A stretch of DNA of 64,000 nucleotides from JAOADN01 sp049323795 (GCA_049323795.1 JBMOOH010000043.1:1-64000), one strand, 5' to 3'; counted from the first letter of the stretch, positions 1 to 8,720 are shown. Program-made: numbers and translations. Notes: generated by a model not told the origin, from the letters alone.

Positions 1-108
1 GAGCGCACGAAGGAAGCCGTCTGGCGCAGGATCGGATCAATCCTCGACCACTTCACAGCGCAAGAATGCGAAAACTATATCCGAAACGCCGGATACGGTT
101 CCGTCTAG
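1..108 (+). CDS. IS630-family transposase, C-terminal fragment (partial)
   Basis: The reading frame is open from base 1 to the TAG at 106-108 and gives 35 residues ending in ENYIRNAGYGSV. The pattern 'xCxNYxRxAGYGS' at the extreme C-terminus is typical of IS630-family DDE transposases, which cut and paste the element. The catalytic residues lie upstream of the window, so whether the full transposase is intact is unknown. It is the only mobile-element gene seen. Confidence 0.72.
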   Translation, partial: ERTKEAVWRRIGSILDHFTAQECENYIRNAGYGSV

Positions 109-124
109 AGTCATCCCGCTCTAG
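1..124 (+). mobile_element. Right end of an IS630-type insertion sequence (cut by window edge)
   Basis: The first 108 bases encode the C-terminus of an IS630-type transposase. Just after the stop codon, CTAGAG (105-110) and CTCTAG (119-124) form a short inverted repeat around 8 bases. IS630 elements end shortly after the transposase stop and target TA, so the element border is probably within this stretch. The exact end cannot be fixed without the left end, which lies outside the window. Confidence 0.5.
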
Positions 125-175
125 CCGGAGGCGCGGACTTGCCCGCCGCGACCCGCACCGCTACCGTCATGTCCC

Positions 176-364
176 ATGAAGCTGCTCGACCCCGACCATC
201 CCATGTTCAAGCCCGCTTGGGTGCGCTGGGCAACCACGCTTGTCCCGCTTCTCTGGGCGGGGCTGGAGTTCTGGACGGGCAATCCCGGCTGGGCCGTCCT
301 CTTCGCCGCGGCAGGGGTGTATGCCGGCTGGGTGCTGCTGATCGCGGGATCGGCGAGAGGCTAG
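176..364 (+). CDS. Small two-helix membrane protein, function unknown
   Basis: This is a 62-residue protein. A short charged N-terminus is followed by two hydrophobic stretches, about residues 17-32 and 38-57, with a GNPGW turn between them, so a helical hairpin in the inner membrane is likely. It resembles small uncharacterised membrane proteins common in Rhodobacterales, but I cannot name a family. No strong ribosome binding site precedes the ATG. It stands alone between the IS630 fragment and the convergent parA-like gene. The 183 bases that follow show no convincing gene. Confidence 0.6.
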   Translation: MKLLDPDHPMFKPAWVRWATTLVPLLWAGLEFWTGNPGWAVLFAAAGVYAGWVLLIAGSARG

Positions 365-547
365 CTAGCCCGGGACGAAGGCACCGGGCGCCTCGGCCGA
401 GGTTCGGCAGCGTCAGACGCGGCTGCCTGGTGTAGACCGACCCGGATGCCACCCGTTTTCGTCCGGGGGAGGTTCGGCGGCCGGGCGCGCTCAACCGGGT
501 GCGGCGGCGGCAGAGACGCGGGCGACAAGGCCGCCGGGCAGCAGGAT

Positions 548-1198
548 TCAGTCCGGATCCCCCGGCGGGAAGCCGAGGAGCGACAGGACTTCCGCCAGAA
601 GCGCGCGCGTCTCGGCCGCCGCAGGTCCGGGCCGGCGCGCCTCGACCGCGGCAATCCCCTCGCCGAGGCTTTCGGCATAGACGACGCGGCTGGACAGGGC
701 GGACCGCGCGACCTCGGCCTCGAGCGCTTTCGCCGCTTCCGCCACACCTGACGTCAGCCGAGTCCCGGGCCGCGCCCGGTTCAGCACGATCGTCGCGTGC
801 TTGCGTTCCCGGCGGGCAAGATCGAGTACGCCCTCGGTCGCCCAGAGATCGACGTGGCTCGACGCGACGGGGACAAGGATCAGATCCGCCTCGCGGAGCG
901 CAGGCCGCAGATCGGCATCGACCTTGGGCGGGGTGTCGATGATGACGAACTCCACCGAACGGCGCAGCTTCTCGCATTCGTAGGACACCCCCCAGGCCGA
1001 GGAGGTCGAGAATTCGAGGCCCGGATCGCCCAGACGCTCACGCCGCGCCATGAACCACCGGCCGAGGCTGCCCTGCGGGTCGGTGTCGAGGAGCGCCACC
1101 GTCCGGCCCGCACGGATCAGCCCGACGGCGAGGTTGACGGCGATCGTGGTCTTGCCCGACCCGCCCTTCTGCTGGGCCACCGCGATGACCTTGCCCAT
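548..1198 (-). CDS. Orphan ParA-family ATPase
   Basis: This 216-residue protein belongs to the ParA/MinD P-loop family, cytoplasmic ATPases that position DNA or protein cargo. The deviant Walker A KGGSGKTT is at residues 11-18, followed by DTDPQGS around residue 40 and IIDTPP around residue 75, the expected order. The chosen ATG at 1198 follows AAGGGGGCGGCT, a good ribosome binding site; an upstream in-frame extension to 1582 lacks family similarity. There is no parB or parS-like neighbour, so it is an orphan. The cargo could be a chemoreceptor cluster, a storage granule or a plasmid-type system. The family is certain, the role is not. Confidence 0.85.
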   Translation of the reverse strand: MGKVIAVAQQKGGSGKTTIAVNLAVGLIRAGRTVALLDTDPQGSLGRWFMARRERLGDPGLEFSTSSAWGVSYECEKLRRSVEFVIIDTPPKVDADLRPALREADLILVPVASSHVDLWATEGVLDLARRERKHATIVLNRARPGTRLTSGVAEAAKALEAEVARSALSSRVVYAESLGEGIAAVEARRPGPAAAETRALLAEVLSLLGFPPGDPD

Positions 1199-1272
1199 AG
1201 CCGCCCCCTTGCTGCGCCGCAGCATGGCACGTTTTCCGCGCGGTTGCACGGGGCAATCGGTCGCGGCGCGGT

Positions 1273-1962
1273 TCAGCCGATCCGCGTCTCGACGCGGGGC
1301 AGACCGGACACCCGTCCCGACAGCCGGTCCCCGGGCCGGACCGGCCCCACACCCGCGGGTGTTCCGGTGAAGATCAGGTCGCCGGGGGCAAGGTGATAGA
1401 GCGTCGAAAGATGGGCGACGATCTCGTCCACGCGCCAGACCATGTCCGACAGGCGCCCGCTTTGACGCGGCACGCCGTTGACGGTCAGGGTGAGGTCGTG
1501 AGGGCCGTTCGGATCGAATCCCGGCGGCAGGGCCAGGGCACCGACGATGGCCGACTGCTCGACGTCCTTCGCCATGTCCCACGGGCGGCGCCTGTCCTTC
1601 GACGCGGCCTGGAGATCTCGGCGGGTCATGTCGAGCCCGACGGCATAGCCCGCCACCACCGACGGCGCCTGTCCGCGGTCGATGAGGAAGGCGGGCGCGC
1701 CGATCGCGACGACCAGTTCGACCTCGTGATGGAAGTCCGACGTGCCCGGCGGGTAGGCGACGGTCCCGCCCGACCGGGCGAGGTGGTGGCAGGACTTGGT
1801 GAAGTAGAAGGGCGCCGAGCGGTCCACCTCATTGCCCATCTCGGCGGCGTGCTCGGCATAGTTCCGGCCGACGCAGAAGATGCGCGCCACCGGAAAGCGA
1901 TCGGCCCGGCCCTCGAAGGGAAGCGACGGTTGCGGGCGCGGAGGGAAGAGATAGCCGGTCAT
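1273..1962 (-). CDS. Fumarylacetoacetate hydrolase (FAH)-family protein
   Basis: This is a 229-residue single-domain FAH-fold protein. Visible family features are IFCVGRNYAEHAAEMG near residue 30, the metal-binding HHEVELVVAIG near residue 75, and DLIFTGTPAGVGPV near the C-terminus. Family members hydrolyse or isomerise C-C bonds in acylpyruvates and related 2-oxo acids using a divalent metal. The ATG at 1962 overlaps the stop of the upstream aldehyde dehydrogenase (ATGA), so the two are translationally coupled and it is the last gene of the deoC-ALDH16 operon. The physiological substrate is unknown; acylpyruvase or oxaloacetate decarboxylase activity are both possible. Confidence 0.85.
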   Translation of the reverse strand: MTGYLFPPRPQPSLPFEGRADRFPVARIFCVGRNYAEHAAEMGNEVDRSAPFYFTKSCHHLARSGGTVAYPPGTSDFHHEVELVVAIGAPAFLIDRGQAPSVVAGYAVGLDMTRRDLQAASKDRRRPWDMAKDVEQSAIVGALALPPGFDPNGPHDLTLTVNGVPRQSGRLSDMVWRVDEIVAHLSTLYHLAPGDLIFTGTPAGVGPVRPGDRLSGRVSGLPRVETRIG

Positions 1963-4310
1963 TCCCCGTAAGGAACCCAGATGTTCTTCACCTGCGTCGC
2001 CCGCCGCAGGAACTCCGCCCCCTGCCCGTCCCTTGACAGCCAGTCGCGGTTCGGCAGCGTCCACGTGACCTTGAGGTTACCCGCACTCGCGGCCTCCGCC
2101 GCCGCCGCGCCGTCCCGCGTGCCGCAATACCAGAGTGCGGCCACGTCGTCGTGGTCGGCAAGGGTCTTCACCAGTTCCTCGCGCGCGCCGGTGACGATGT
2201 TCACGACCCCGCCGGGAACGTCCGAGGTTTCCAGCACCTGGTAAAGGTCGGTCGCGGCCAGCGGCATGTTCTGCGACGGGACCGCAATCACGCGGTTGCC
2301 CATCGCGATGGCGGGCAGGACGAGGCTCAGGAACCCCAGAAGCGGGGCGTCGGTCGGGCAGGCGATGCCCACCACACCGTAGGGCTCGGGCATGGCGAGC
2401 GTGACATGCGCGGTCTTCGTCGCATGCACCGCACCGTCGAACTTGTCCGCCTGCGCGGCATACCAGAAGGCGCGGCGGATGCTCGCCGCAACTTCCTCGC
2501 CGGCCTTCGGGACGCCCGCTTCCCTCAGCCGCGCGGCGAACTCGGCCTCGCGCTGCGACAGGTTCTCGGCAAGGTAGTAGAGCACCTGCGCCCGGTTGTG
2601 GCCGGTGGCCTTGCCCCAGCCGCCCGCCGCATGTGCGGCTTCCACCGCGTTGCGGATGTCCTTGCGGTTGCCGAGTCCCGCGAGGCCGAGCATCCTGCCC
2701 TTCGGCGCCACGGCGAAGGAATAGCCCGAGTCGGGGCGCACCTGCCTGCCGCCGATATACAGCTTGGCCGTCCGGTCGATCCCGCCCCTCGCGCCGCCCT
2801 CGGGCCGGGGAAGCGCGTCGGGAGCGATGGCAGAATTTTCTGATCTTTCCGTAATTTCCGGAATTGTCAGATACTCCCGCATCCCCTCGCGCCCGCCTTC
2901 GCGGCCGAATCCGCTTTCCCGGTAACCGCCAAAGCCTGCGCCCGCGTCGAAGACGTTCGTCGTGTTGATCCAGACGACCCCCGCCTTGACCCGCGAAGCG
3001 ATGTCGAGCGCGAGGTTCACGTTCTCCGACCAGATCGACGCCGCCAGTCCATAGCGGGTGTTGTTCGCCAGATCCACCGCCTCGTCCGGCGTGCGGAAGG
3101 TGGTGAGCGTTGCGACGGGCCCGAAGATTTCCACCTCGGCCACCACGTTCGCAGGCGCGACACTGGTGAAGAATCCCGGCGCGAAGAAGCAGCCCTTCCC
3201 GGGCAGCGCGACCTCGGCCTGATGCAGCACTGCCCCCTCGGCCTGCCCCTGCCTGACCAGATCGGTCACACGCCGGAGCTGGATCGGATCGACGATGGCC
3301 CCCACGTCGGTGGACTTGTCCAGGGGATCCCCCACCCTGAGCTTCGACATCCGCGCCCTGAGCTTGCCGACGAACGCGGCCTCGGCCCCTTCCTGCACCA
3401 GCACGCGGGAGCCGGCGCAGCAGACCTGCCCCTGGTTGAACCAGATCGCGTCCACGACGCCCTCGACCGCCGCGTCGAGGTCGGCATCGGCGAAGACGAT
3501 GAAGGGCGACTTGCCCCCCAGTTCCAGCGTCAGCTTCTTCCCCGTTCCCGCCGTCGCCCTGCGGATCGCGCGGCCGACCTCGGTCGAGCCCGTGAAGGCC
3601 ACCTTGTCAACCTCCGCCGCCACCAGTGCCGCCCCGGTCGCCCCGTCGCCCGTGACGATGTTGACGACGCCCTTCGGCAATCCGATCTCGGCGCAGATTT
3701 CCGCGAAGGCGAGCGCCGTCAGCGGCGTGTACTCGGCGGGCTTCAGAACGACCGTGTTCCCGGCCGCCAGGGCAGGGGCGATCTTCCAGGCGAGCATCAG
3801 GAGCGGGAAGTTCCACGGGATGATCTGCCCGCAGACGCCCACCGGGCCCGCGCCGGGAAACTCGTCCGCGAGCATCTCGGCCCAGCCGGCATGGTGGTAG
3901 AAGTGGCGCGCAACCAGCGGCACATCGATGTCGCGCGCCTCGCGGATCGGTTTTCCGTTGTCCATCACCTCGAGGACGGACAGGAAGCGTTCCCGCTTCT
4001 GGACGTTGCGCGCGATGGCATAGAGCCATTTCGCCCGCTCATGCCCGGCAAGCCGCGACCAGCCGGGCAGCGCCACCCGCGCGGCCTTGACCGCCGCCGC
4101 CACATCGTCGTCCGTCCCCTGCGTGACCTCGGCCAGAAGCTCCCCGTTCGCCGGGTTCTTCACCACAAAGGTCCGGCCCGGTTCGGTGAACTTGCCCCCG
4201 ATGAAATGCCCGAAGCGCCCGCGCGATGTCAGCCACGTCCTCACGATGCCGCTCGCCTCGGGCGCGGGGCCGTAGTCCATGCTGGCCAGAATGTCGGTGA
4301 CGGTGGTCAT
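1959..4310 (-). CDS. ALDH16-type aldehyde dehydrogenase with a second, non-catalytic ALDH domain
   Basis: This 783-residue protein is much longer than ordinary ALDHs (about 490). Residues 1-480 form a full ALDH domain: PWNFPLLMLAWKIAPAL, the glutamate in LTLELGGKSPF, and Cys297 in GQVCCAGSR. Residues from about 500 are a second ALDH-like domain starting YIGGRQVRPDSGYS that has no catalytic cysteine and stops early. This arrangement is that of the ALDH16 family, which includes human ALDH16A1 and a structurally studied Loktanella enzyme. It lies 13 bp after deoC, which releases acetaldehyde, so oxidation of acetaldehyde to acetate is a reasonable inferred role. It overlaps the FAH gene by 4 bp. 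Confidence 0.9.
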   Translation of the reverse strand: MTTVTDILASMDYGPAPEASGIVRTWLTSRGRFGHFIGGKFTEPGRTFVVKNPANGELLAEVTQGTDDDVAAAVKAARVALPGWSRLAGHERAKWLYAIARNVQKRERFLSVLEVMDNGKPIREARDIDVPLVARHFYHHAGWAEMLADEFPGAGPVGVCGQIIPWNFPLLMLAWKIAPALAAGNTVVLKPAEYTPLTALAFAEICAEIGLPKGVVNIVTGDGATGAALVAAEVDKVAFTGSTEVGRAIRRATAGTGKKLTLELGGKSPFIVFADADLDAAVEGVVDAIWFNQGQVCCAGSRVLVQEGAEAAFVGKLRARMSKLRVGDPLDKSTDVGAIVDPIQLRRVTDLVRQGQAEGAVLHQAEVALPGKGCFFAPGFFTSVAPANVVAEVEIFGPVATLTTFRTPDEAVDLANNTRYGLAASIWSENVNLALDIASRVKAGVVWINTTNVFDAGAGFGGYRESGFGREGGREGMREYLTIPEITERSENSAIAPDALPRPEGGARGGIDRTAKLYIGGRQVRPDSGYSFAVAPKGRMLGLAGLGNRKDIRNAVEAAHAAGGWGKATGHNRAQVLYYLAENLSQREAEFAARLREAGVPKAGEEVAASIRRAFWYAAQADKFDGAVHATKTAHVTLAMPEPYGVVGIACPTDAPLLGFLSLVLPAIAMGNRVIAVPSQNMPLAATDLYQVLETSDVPGGVVNIVTGAREELVKTLADHDDVAALWYCGTRDGAAAAEAASAGNLKVTWTLPNRDWLSRDGQGAEFLRRATQVKNIWVPYGE

Positions 4311-4323
4311 CTGTCGCGCCCCC

Positions 4324-5280
4324 TCAGGCCATCGCGTGCCGTGACGAGGACGCGTAGCGCCCGGTCACGTGGTGTTCGAGCTGCCGTTCGATGTCGGCGA
4401 GCATCGACGAGGCGCCCAATCTGAAAAGCGAGGGCTGGAGCCAGTCGTTCCCCAGTTCCTCCTTCATCAGGATCTGCCAGGCGATCGCGTCCCTGGCGCT
4501 CTTCATGCCCCCCGCGGGCTTGAAGCCGATGCGGTAGCCCGTCCGCTCGCCGTAGTCCCTCAGTGCGCGGACCATCACCAGGGACACCGGCAGGGTCGCG
4601 TTCACCCCCTCTTTCCCCGTCGAGGTCTTGATGAAGTCCGCCCCCGCCTGCATCGCCACCATGCTGGCCCTGTAGACGTTCCGAAGCGTCCCGAGGTCGC
4701 CCGTCGCAAGGATCGCCTTCAGATGCGCCGCCCCGCAGGCCTCGCGCATCGCCGCAACCTCGTCGTGGAGCGCGCTCCAGTTCCCGTCGAGGACGTGGGC
4801 GCGGGTGATGACGATGTCGATCTCCTCCGCGCCCTCGTCCACCGCATAGCGGATCTCCTCAAGCCGGAGCCGCAGCGGCATCAGCCCTGCCGGAAAGCCC
4901 GTGGCGACCGAGGCGACCGGGATGCCCGACCCCTTCAGCACCTTCACCGCCGGGGCCACCATCGTCGGATAGACGCAGACCGCGCCCACCTTCAGGTCCG
5001 ACAGCCCCAGCCCGTCCATGATGCGGTCCGCGAGCGGGGCCTTCGCCTTGGCGGCCAGCCGCTCCACCCGGCGGGGCGTGTCGTCACCCGAAAGCGTCGT
5101 CAGGTCGATGCAGCGGATCGCGTTGACGAGCCACCCGGCCTGCCAGACCTTCTTCACCGTCCGCCGCGTGGTCAGGCTGGCCGCCCGCCGCTCGGCGGCC
5201 GGGGTATTGACGGCCACGGCATCGAACCAGTCGGGCTGAAGGGGGACGCCGGGGTTCCGTTCGGTATTGGCAAGCAGCAT
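4324..5280 (-). CDS. deoC: Deoxyribose-phosphate aldolase
   Basis: This 318-residue aldolase splits 2-deoxyribose 5-phosphate into acetaldehyde and glyceraldehyde 3-phosphate in deoxynucleoside catabolism. The Schiff-base lysine is Lys218 in GADFIKTSTGKEG, the DeoC signature; the proton-relay lysine is in GFKPAGGMKSA. The protein belongs to the longer DeoC type with an N-terminal extension. The ATG at 5280 was chosen because homologues begin near here with NPGxPL; no clear ribosome binding site supports it. It is first in an operon with ALDH16 and the FAH gene. An inverted repeat 66-83 bp upstream may be its operator. Confidence 0.93.
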   Translation of the reverse strand: MLLANTERNPGVPLQPDWFDAVAVNTPAAERRAASLTTRRTVKKVWQAGWLVNAIRCIDLTTLSGDDTPRRVERLAAKAKAPLADRIMDGLGLSDLKVGAVCVYPTMVAPAVKVLKGSGIPVASVATGFPAGLMPLRLRLEEIRYAVDEGAEEIDIVITRAHVLDGNWSALHDEVAAMREACGAAHLKAILATGDLGTLRNVYRASMVAMQAGADFIKTSTGKEGVNATLPVSLVMVRALRDYGERTGYRIGFKPAGGMKSARDAIAWQILMKEELGNDWLQPSLFRLGASSMLADIERQLEHHVTGRYASSSRHAMA

Positions 5281-5345
5281 CGGGGCACCGGGGAATGGAC
5301 AGGCGCGAACGCTAGTCGCTTTGCCAGAGGCCCGCAACGCAATCC

Positions 5346-5363
5346 TTTGACCAACCGGTCAAA
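5346..5363. promoter_or_regulatory. Inverted repeat upstream of deoC, candidate operator
   Basis: TTTGACC-AACC-GGTCAAA is a perfect 7-4-7 inverted repeat in the 193-bp region between deoC and mtlK. It is centred about 75 bp before the deoC start codon. The size and symmetry suit a dimeric repressor of the TetR or GntR type, but no such regulator is encoded next to it. Confidence 0.5.
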
Positions 5364-5379
5364 TCCTGGCCGCGCCCCT

Positions 5380-5404
5380 CTTCATCCTGGCCCGAGTATC
5401 CCGG
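5380..5404. repeat. Copy of a Rhodobacterales intergenic element
   Basis: The core TGGCCCGAGTATCC matches the element at 35555-35582 (CTTGGCCCAAATATCC) at 13 of 16 positions of the aligned core. Elements of this type, with a CTTCAT...TATCC core near gene ends or starts, recur in Rhodobacterales intergenic DNA as I recall them. Here it lies between deoC and the end of mtlK. Confidence 0.45.
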
Positions 5405-5473
5405 CGAGCGCGAGGGCGTGCCATCGGGCGCCGTCGGTTCAAGCCCATGCCTGGGCCCCCCGTCCTTCCCCAG

Positions 5474-6946
5474 TCACAGTCGACCGTCGATGTACCGCTG
5501 CATGACCGGCCCCGCGCCCTCGGCCCAGACCGCGCGCAGAAGCGTCGCGAAACGGTCCGCCAGCCGCCTGTCCCGCCCGAGGTCGCCGTACACCTCCGGC
5601 ATCGCGAGCCACGCCGCCGGGTCGTCCCTGGCAAGCTTCGACTGCGCCACCAGCCGGTCCCAGTTCGGGTCGTTCGGCGCGATCTCCTTCCCGTTCTCGG
5701 AGACCCCGTAGCAATACCGGCACCAGAGCGCGCTTTCGAGGATCAGCCCGTCCGGCACCCCTCCCTTCGCCAGGTCGTCCCGGATCGAGGGGATGATGAA
5801 CTTCGGCTGCCGGTTCGACCCGTCGAGGCAGAGCCTGCGCACCGTGTCGCCGACTTCGGGATTCGCGAAGCGGTCGATGATCAGTGCCTTGTAGGCGGTC
5901 AGATCGACCCCCGGCACCGGCGGCACGATGGGAAGGATCTCGCGCGTCTCGACGGCATCGAGGAAGCCCCGGATCAGCGGATGCGCCATCGCCTCGTGGA
6001 CCAGGTCAACATCGAAGAGCCCGCCCGGATAGGCGATGACCGCGTGCCCGCCGTTCAGGATGCGGATCTTCATCGTCTCGAAGCGGTCCACCGCATCGGT
6101 GAAGGTGACGCCCACCTTCTCCAGCGCCGGACGGCCCGAGGGGAAGTTGTCCTCCATCACCCACTGCCGGTACGGCTCGCAGGTCACGGGCCAGGCGTCG
6201 TCCACGCCCATCTTCGCGGCCATCGCCCGTTCGCGCTCGCCCGTCGCCGGAGTGATCCGGTCCACCATGCTGTTCGGGAAGGCGACGTTCGCCCCGATCC
6301 AGTCGGCGAAGCCCGGGTCGGAGAGCCTCGCGAGCCCGACCACCGCGTCCCGCGTCACATGGCCGTTATGGGGAACGTTGTCGCAGCACATGACGGTGAA
6401 CGGGGCGATACCGGCCGCCTTTCGCGCCTTCAGCGCCGCGATGATCGCGCCGAAGGCCGTGTCCGGCTTCCCCGGATTGGCTGCGTCCTGGCGGATGTCG
6501 GGATGCTCGGGGCTGAACGTTCCGGTCCGGGGGTCGATATAGTAGCCGCCTTCCGTCACCGTCAGGCTGACGATCCGGATCGAGGGCTCCGACATCGCGG
6601 CGATCAGCGGCCCGTTCCCCGCCTCGACCGGCACGTAACCCACCATCGCGCCTGTCACCCGTGCGGAATGCGCGCCGGGTTCCAGTTCGATCACCGTCGT
6701 CATCCAGTCCTGCGGCATGAGCGCCGCGCGCATCCGCGCATCGCCCTCGCGCACGCCCGCGCCGATGATCGCCCAGTCGTGGCCCTCGCCCATGGCGAAC
6801 AGGTCGTCGAGATACACGGCCATGTGAGCGCGGTGGAAGTTCCCGCAGCCGATGTGGACGATCCCCGGCTTCAGCTTCGACCGGTCGTATGCCGGTCGGG
6901 CGACGGATGCCGGCAACCCGGACAGCGTGGCGTTCGACAGTTTCAT
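5474..6946 (-). CDS. mtlK: Mannitol/polyol 2-dehydrogenase (long-chain polyol dehydrogenase)
   Basis: This 490-residue enzyme is an NAD-dependent polyol-specific long-chain dehydrogenase that oxidises D-mannitol (also arabitol or sorbitol) to the 2-ketose. The N-terminal nucleotide fold is seen in IVHIGCGNFHRAHMAVYLDD. The catalytic family signature K-x4-N-x2-H is KIRILNGGHA with Lys293. The length fits R. sphaeroides MtlK. It starts 1 bp after the smoS stop codon, is the last gene of the smo operon, and feeds fructose into metabolism. No fructokinase or xylulokinase follows. Fructuronate reductase is a family alternative, but the context supports MtlK. Confidence 0.9.
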   Translation of the reverse strand: MKLSNATLSGLPASVARPAYDRSKLKPGIVHIGCGNFHRAHMAVYLDDLFAMGEGHDWAIIGAGVREGDARMRAALMPQDWMTTVIELEPGAHSARVTGAMVGYVPVEAGNGPLIAAMSEPSIRIVSLTVTEGGYYIDPRTGTFSPEHPDIRQDAANPGKPDTAFGAIIAALKARKAAGIAPFTVMCCDNVPHNGHVTRDAVVGLARLSDPGFADWIGANVAFPNSMVDRITPATGERERAMAAKMGVDDAWPVTCEPYRQWVMEDNFPSGRPALEKVGVTFTDAVDRFETMKIRILNGGHAVIAYPGGLFDVDLVHEAMAHPLIRGFLDAVETREILPIVPPVPGVDLTAYKALIIDRFANPEVGDTVRRLCLDGSNRQPKFIIPSIRDDLAKGGVPDGLILESALWCRYCYGVSENGKEIAPNDPNWDRLVAQSKLARDDPAAWLAMPEVYGDLGRDRRLADRFATLLRAVWAEGAGPVMQRYIDGRL

Positions 6947-6947
6947 C

Positions 6948-7718
6948 TCAGCTCATCCAGTTCCCGCCGTCGACGTTGTAGGTCTGGGCGACGACGTAGT
7001 CGCTCTCGGCCGAGGCGAGGAACACCGCGCAGCCCACATGGTCCTCGGGGCGGCCCATGCGACCGAAGGGCACCGCCTCGCCCACCAGCCGCTTCTTCTC
7101 GCCCTTCGCCAGACCCTCGTACCGCGCGAAGAGCGCGTCCACCTCGTCCCACATCGGGGTGTCCACGACGCCGGGGGAAATCCCGTTGACGTTGATCCCG
7201 TGCCTGATGAGGCCGAGCCCCGCCGATTGCGTCAGGCTGATGACCGCCGCCTTCGAGGCGCAGTAGACCCCCACCAGCGCCTCGCCCCGGCGGCCGGCCT
7301 GGCTGGCCATGTTGATGATCTTGCCGCCCCTGCCGCGCGCGATCATCGATTTCGCGACCGCCTGCAGGGTGAAGAGGAGGCCCTTCACGTTCACCGCGAA
7401 GATGCGGTCGTAGCTTTGTTCCGTGATCTCCTCGATCGGCGCGAGGTCGAAGACCGCGGCGTTGTTGACGAGGATGTCGATCCCGCCCGCGCGCCTCTCG
7501 ACCTCGGCCACCACGGCGGCGATCTGGTCCGGCTTCGTCACGTCGAGCGCCAGCCCGAAGGCTTCGCGGCCGATTTCCCGCGCCACGGCTTCGCACTCGG
7601 CCCGGTCCAGGTCCGCGATGCAGACCGTCGCACCTTCCCGCGCATAGCCCTCGCCGATGGCCCGCCCGATGCCGCGCGCGCCGCCCGTGATCAGCGCGAC
7701 CTTGCCCTTCAGTCTCAT
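6948..7718 (-). CDS. smoS: Sorbitol dehydrogenase (short-chain dehydrogenase)
   Basis: This 256-residue classical SDR has the cofactor loop TGGARGIG at residues 11-18, NNAA near residue 88, and the YCASK catalytic motif (Tyr and Lys four apart). The overall sequence (MRLKGKVALITGGARGIGRA at the start) and position match R. sphaeroides SmoS, which oxidises D-sorbitol to D-fructose and galactitol to tagatose with NAD. Its ATG overlaps the smoK stop codon by 4 bp. Conversion is cytoplasmic, after uptake by SmoEFGK. Confidence 0.92.
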   Translation of the reverse strand: MRLKGKVALITGGARGIGRAIGEGYAREGATVCIADLDRAECEAVAREIGREAFGLALDVTKPDQIAAVVAEVERRAGGIDILVNNAAVFDLAPIEEITEQSYDRIFAVNVKGLLFTLQAVAKSMIARGRGGKIINMASQAGRRGEALVGVYCASKAAVISLTQSAGLGLIRHGINVNGISPGVVDTPMWDEVDALFARYEGLAKGEKKRLVGEAVPFGRMGRPEDHVGCAVFLASAESDYVVAQTYNVDGGNWMS

Positions 7719-8716
7719 GCCAGTCTCTTTCCGTCCGTGTCGAAGCGATGGATCTGCGCCGGATCGGGCGTCAGACAGATGGTGTCGCCGTGCGCCACCG
7801 GAACGTCGCCGCCGACACGCACGGTCATCAGGCCATGCGCGGTGTTGACGTGCAGGAACGTGTCCGACCCGAGGTGCTCGCTGACGCCGACGGTTCCCTT
7901 CCAGTCCCCGCTGTCCCGCGCCACGGCGATGTGCTCGGGGCGCACGCCGATCGTGGCCGCGCCATGCTTTCCGGCCTCGGCCCCGCCCACGAAGTTCATC
8001 TTCGGGCTGCCGATGAAGCCGGCGACGAACAGGTTGTGCGGTGTGCGGTAGAGCTCCAGCGGGCTGCCCACCTGCTCGATCCGGCCTGCGTTCAGCACCA
8101 CGATCTTGTCGGCCATGGTCATCGCCTCGACCTGGTCGTGGGTGACGTAGATCATCGTCGTCTTCAGGCGCTGATGCAGCTCCGTGATCTCCAGCCGCAT
8201 CCCCACCCTGAGCGCGGCGTCGAGGTTCGACAGCGGCTCGTCGAAAAGGAATGCCGCCGGCTCCCGCACGATCGCGCGTCCGATCGCCACGCGCTGCCGC
8301 TGCCCGCCCGACAGCTGCCCCGGCCGGCGGTCGAGGTAGGCGGTCAGGTTCAGCACCTTCGCCGCCGCCGTCACGCGCCTGTTCTGCTCGGCCTCGGACA
8401 TGCCTGCCATCTTCAGCGGAAAGGCGATGTTCTTCCTGACCGACATGTGCGGGTAGAGTGCATAGCTCTGGAACACCATCGCCAGACCGCGCCTGGCGGG
8501 CGGCAGGTTCGTCGCGTCCTTGCCGTCGATGCTGATCGTCCCGCCCGTCGTGTCCTCGAGCCCCGCGATCAGCCTGAGCAGCGTGGACTTTCCGCAGCCC
8601 GAGGGGCCGACGAAGACGACGAATTCCCCGTCTGCGATCTCGAGGTCCACCCCCGGAATGACATGGACATCGCCGAAGGACTTGCGGACCTGTTTCAGGG
8701 TGATCTGTCCCATCAT
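7715..8716 (-). CDS. smoK: Polyol ABC transporter ATP-binding subunit
   Basis: This 333-residue ATPase of the MalK/UgpC type has Walker A GPSGCGKST near residue 38, the Q-loop, signature LSGGQRQRVAIGRA, Walker B FLFDEPLSNLD, and a C-terminal TOBE domain from about residue 235. It energises sorbitol/mannitol import with SmoF and SmoG. ATG at 8716 is preceded by a GGGA motif; a second ATG follows at once. The start lies 4 bp after smoG and the stop overlaps smoS by 4 bp, so it sits inside a continuous operon. Confidence 0.93.
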   Translation of the reverse strand: MMGQITLKQVRKSFGDVHVIPGVDLEIADGEFVVFVGPSGCGKSTLLRLIAGLEDTTGGTISIDGKDATNLPPARRGLAMVFQSYALYPHMSVRKNIAFPLKMAGMSEAEQNRRVTAAAKVLNLTAYLDRRPGQLSGGQRQRVAIGRAIVREPAAFLFDEPLSNLDAALRVGMRLEITELHQRLKTTMIYVTHDQVEAMTMADKIVVLNAGRIEQVGSPLELYRTPHNLFVAGFIGSPKMNFVGGAEAGKHGAATIGVRPEHIAVARDSGDWKGTVGVSEHLGSDTFLHVNTAHGLMTVRVGGDVPVAHGDTICLTPDPAQIHRFDTDGKRLA

Positions 8717-8720
8717 TCCC

